Assembly (NCBI GenBank): GCA_016713785.1
Contig: JADJOM010000003.1
Span: forward strand, 1,879,501-1,943,500
Direction: 5' to 3'
DNA length: 64,000 nt
Source of the DNA: Gemmatimonadota bacterium
Lineage (GTDB): Bacteria; Gemmatimonadota; Gemmatimonadetes; Gemmatimonadales; GWC2-71-9
Positions 62,583 to 64,000 of the stretch are shown piece after piece (the first letter of the stretch is position 1; the number at the start of each line of letters is the position of its first letter). The notes beneath the pieces were generated by a model that was given only the letters and a program-made list of their open reading frames with translations, was not told where the DNA came from and searched no databases. Position numbers and translations under genes: made by a program.

Positions 62583-63328
62583 CAGCCTCCCCCTGCCGAA
62601 TCCAGTGTCGCGCGGAGCCGCCGGGCCTGGGCCCGGAGCCACAGCCGGCCGGCGAAGGCCGTGCTGCCCCAGGCCTCCAGCCGGCCCGGGTCCCGCAGGT
62701 AGTACATGTCGAGGCGCGGCAGCCGCAGCGGGTCCTCCCGCGCGCCCATCGCCCGCAGTTCCGTCGTCACCCCCAGCCGGTACGTCGCGGCCGCCCGCGC
62801 GGCCACGGTGGCATCGACGTCCCCGTAGGGATAGGCGATGCAGTCCGGCCGCTGCCCGGTGGCCTGGCGGATGGCCTCCTGCGCCCCGACGAGCTCGTCC
62901 GCGAGCTGGGCCGGCGGCACCCGGGTCAGGTGCGGGTGGCTCCGGGTGTGCGCGCCCAGCCGCACCCCCGCCTCCACCAGCCGGCCGAGCGCATCCCAGT
63001 CCGCCAGCGGCAGCGTGGGCACCCGCGGGTCGCTGACCCCGCCCCACGCATTGGTGCCACCCACGTGCCCCGGCACCACGTACACCGTCGCAGGCAGCCG
63101 ATGCGCCCGAAGCAGCGGCGCGGCCACGGCGACGAAGTTCTGGAACGCATCGTCGAACGTCAGCGCCACCGCGTCGGCCTCCGGCGGCAGCGCCTGCAGC
63201 TCCGCCAGGTCCACCACCCGGACCCGGCCCGAGACCAGCCAGGCCACGTGGCGGCCGAACGCCTCCGGGGCCACCGAGATCGGGGAGCCCGATCCGTCGA
63301 GCGAGTGATAGGTCAGGATCGCGCGCAT
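62579..63328 (-). CDS. Polysaccharide deacetylase (NodB/CE4 family)
   Basis: 249 residues. CE4 motif 1 is LTFDDAFQNF (catalytic base/metal Asp pair), motif 2 is HTRSHPHL (two metal His), and YPYG follows. No signal peptide is visible, so it probably acts on a cytoplasmic lipid-linked or nucleotide-sugar intermediate, or the N-terminus is not cleaved. Upstream of and coupled to the GT2 gene. Confidence 0.9.
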   Translation of the reverse strand: MRAILTYHSLDGSGSPISVAPEAFGRHVAWLVSGRVRVVDLAELQALPPEADAVALTFDDAFQNFVAVAAPLLRAHRLPATVYVVPGHVGGTNAWGGVSDPRVPTLPLADWDALGRLVEAGVRLGAHTRSHPHLTRVPPAQLADELVGAQEAIRQATGQRPDCIAYPYGDVDATVAARAAATYRLGVTTELRAMGAREDPLRLPRLDMYYLRDPGRLEAWGSTAFAGRLWLRAQARRLRATLDSAGGGW

Positions 63329-63368
63329 CGTCCGGTGCCCGGGCGGCGGCGGCAGGCGCCCCCGGCGC

Positions 63369-64000
63369 CTACCGTGCCGCCAGCCTCAGCTTCTGGTCCG
63401 CCAGCACGTCGGCGATGATCTGCACCAGCGGCGTGCGGGGACGGAAGCCGATCGCCCGTTCCAGCTTCCGCACATCCGGCACCCGGCGGTGCATGTCCTC
63501 GAACCCTTCCGGATACGCCTCGTTGTACGGCACCAGCCGGATCTCGGAACTCGAGCCCGCCGCGGCGCGCACCCGCTCGGCCAGCTGCAGGATCGTCACT
63601 TCCTCGTCGTTGCCGACGTTGAACACCTCTCCCACGGCCGCGGGCGTCGCGATCAGCCGCAGGATGGACTCCACCGCGTCGTTGACGTGGCCGAAGCAGC
63701 GCGACTGCGTGCCGGTGCCGTAGACCGTGATCGGATCCCCCGCCAGGGCCTGCGCGGCGAAGTTGGGGAGCACCATGCCGTAGCGCCCCGTCTGCCGCGG
63801 GCCGACGGTATTGAAGAAGCGGGCCAGGATCACCGGCACCTTCTTCTCCCGCAGGTACGCCAGCGCGAGCCACTCGTCCAGCGCCTTGGAGCAGGCGTAC
63901 GCCCAGCGGCTGTGACTGGTCGGGCCGAGCTGCAGGTCGTCTTCTTCGCTGAAGGGGATCTTGCCGCTCTTGCCGTAGACCTCCGAGGTGCTCGCCACCA
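63369..64000 (-). CDS. NAD-dependent epimerase/dehydratase, 5'-truncated by window edge
   Basis: C-terminal ~210 residues of an extended SDR. STSEVYG, the active-site YACSK (YxxxK), ARFFNTVGPRQTGRYGMVLPNF (segment) and the late GYRP-like substrate region are visible; the NAD-binding N-terminus lies beyond the window. The NTVGPRQTG motif is common in UDP-glucuronate decarboxylase and UDP-sugar epimerase relatives. First gene of the last minus-strand unit. Confidence 0.88.
   Translation of the reverse strand, partial: VASTSEVYGKSGKIPFSEEDDLQLGPTSHSRWAYACSKALDEWLALAYLREKKVPVILARFFNTVGPRQTGRYGMVLPNFAAQALAGDPITVYGTGTQSRCFGHVNDAVESILRLIATPAAVGEVFNVGNDEEVTILQLAERVRAAAGSSSEIRLVPYNEAYPEGFEDMHRRVPDVRKLERAIGFRPRTPLVQIIADVLADQKLRLAAR

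Overview
The window is GC-rich bacterial DNA (about 70% by eye), densely coded, with almost no tRNA, rRNA, insertion-sequence or CRISPR signal. Nearly every gene has a role at the cell envelope: polysaccharide synthesis and export, membrane glycosyl transfer, surface-polymer modification and supply of activated sulfate. The exosortase/EpsI pair, the CGG-type lipoprotein and the gene style fit an environmental Gram-negative lineage such as Gemmatimonadota. That assignment is an inference, since no phylogenetic marker is present.

Layout. 1-3639: end of an exosortase, EpsI, and two opposing glycosyltransferases (GT2, GT4). 3881-24533: one very long co-directional unit holding EIGHT tandem membrane-anchored alkaline-phosphatase-superfamily (sulfatase-like) paralogs. 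A GT-C glycosyltransferase sits between the sixth and seventh paralog, and two more GT-C proteins and an SBBP-repeat lipoprotein follow. Almost all junctions are 4-base ATGA/GTGA stop-start overlaps. All eight paralogs carry Thr where true sulfatases have the formylglycine Cys. 24542-26044: amidohydrolase. 26247-35096: a second glycan unit (GT-C, DPM1-like GT2, LPG-synthase-like membrane protein, UGM-like flavoprotein, radical SAM/SPASM protein, membrane protein, GT2). 35093-41928: a VTC / DUF4956 / TPR / CotH-beta-helix / phosphoesterase operon on the minus strand. 42023-43435: Wzx-like flippase.

43458-55283 is the most interesting region. It combines a stand-alone adenylation enzyme whose specificity-pocket residues read D-L-L-Y-L-A-L-V-C (the pattern I recall for prolyl-AMP ligases, not for DltA), a carrier protein, an acyl-CoA-dehydrogenase-like flavoprotein, two flavin-dependent halogenase-like proteins plus the remnant of a third, and two MBOAT-SGNH fusion membrane O-acyltransferases. 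The first four functions are the classical proline to pyrrole-2-carboxyl to halopyrrole pathway of pyoluteorin- and clorobiocin-type metabolites. The last resembles DltB plus DltD. Together they suggest a Dlt-like machine that decorates a surface polymer or lipid with (halogenated) pyrrole-2-carboxylate. This is a hypothesis.

55368-59439: cysD, a cysQ-cysC fusion, and cysN with a degenerate C-terminal kinase-like domain. 59459-64000: a 53-residue protein, a UbiA-type decaprenyl-phosphate phosphoribosyltransferase, two related small membrane proteins, GT2, a polysaccharide deacetylase, and an epimerase cut by the window end.

Two genes (the second MBOAT-SGNH and the first halogenase) are broken by four single-base losses, each in a C/G run of three. 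Restoring the bases gives proteins matching or nearly matching their intact paralogs in length. This suggests sequence errors rather than decay, and the reads should be checked.
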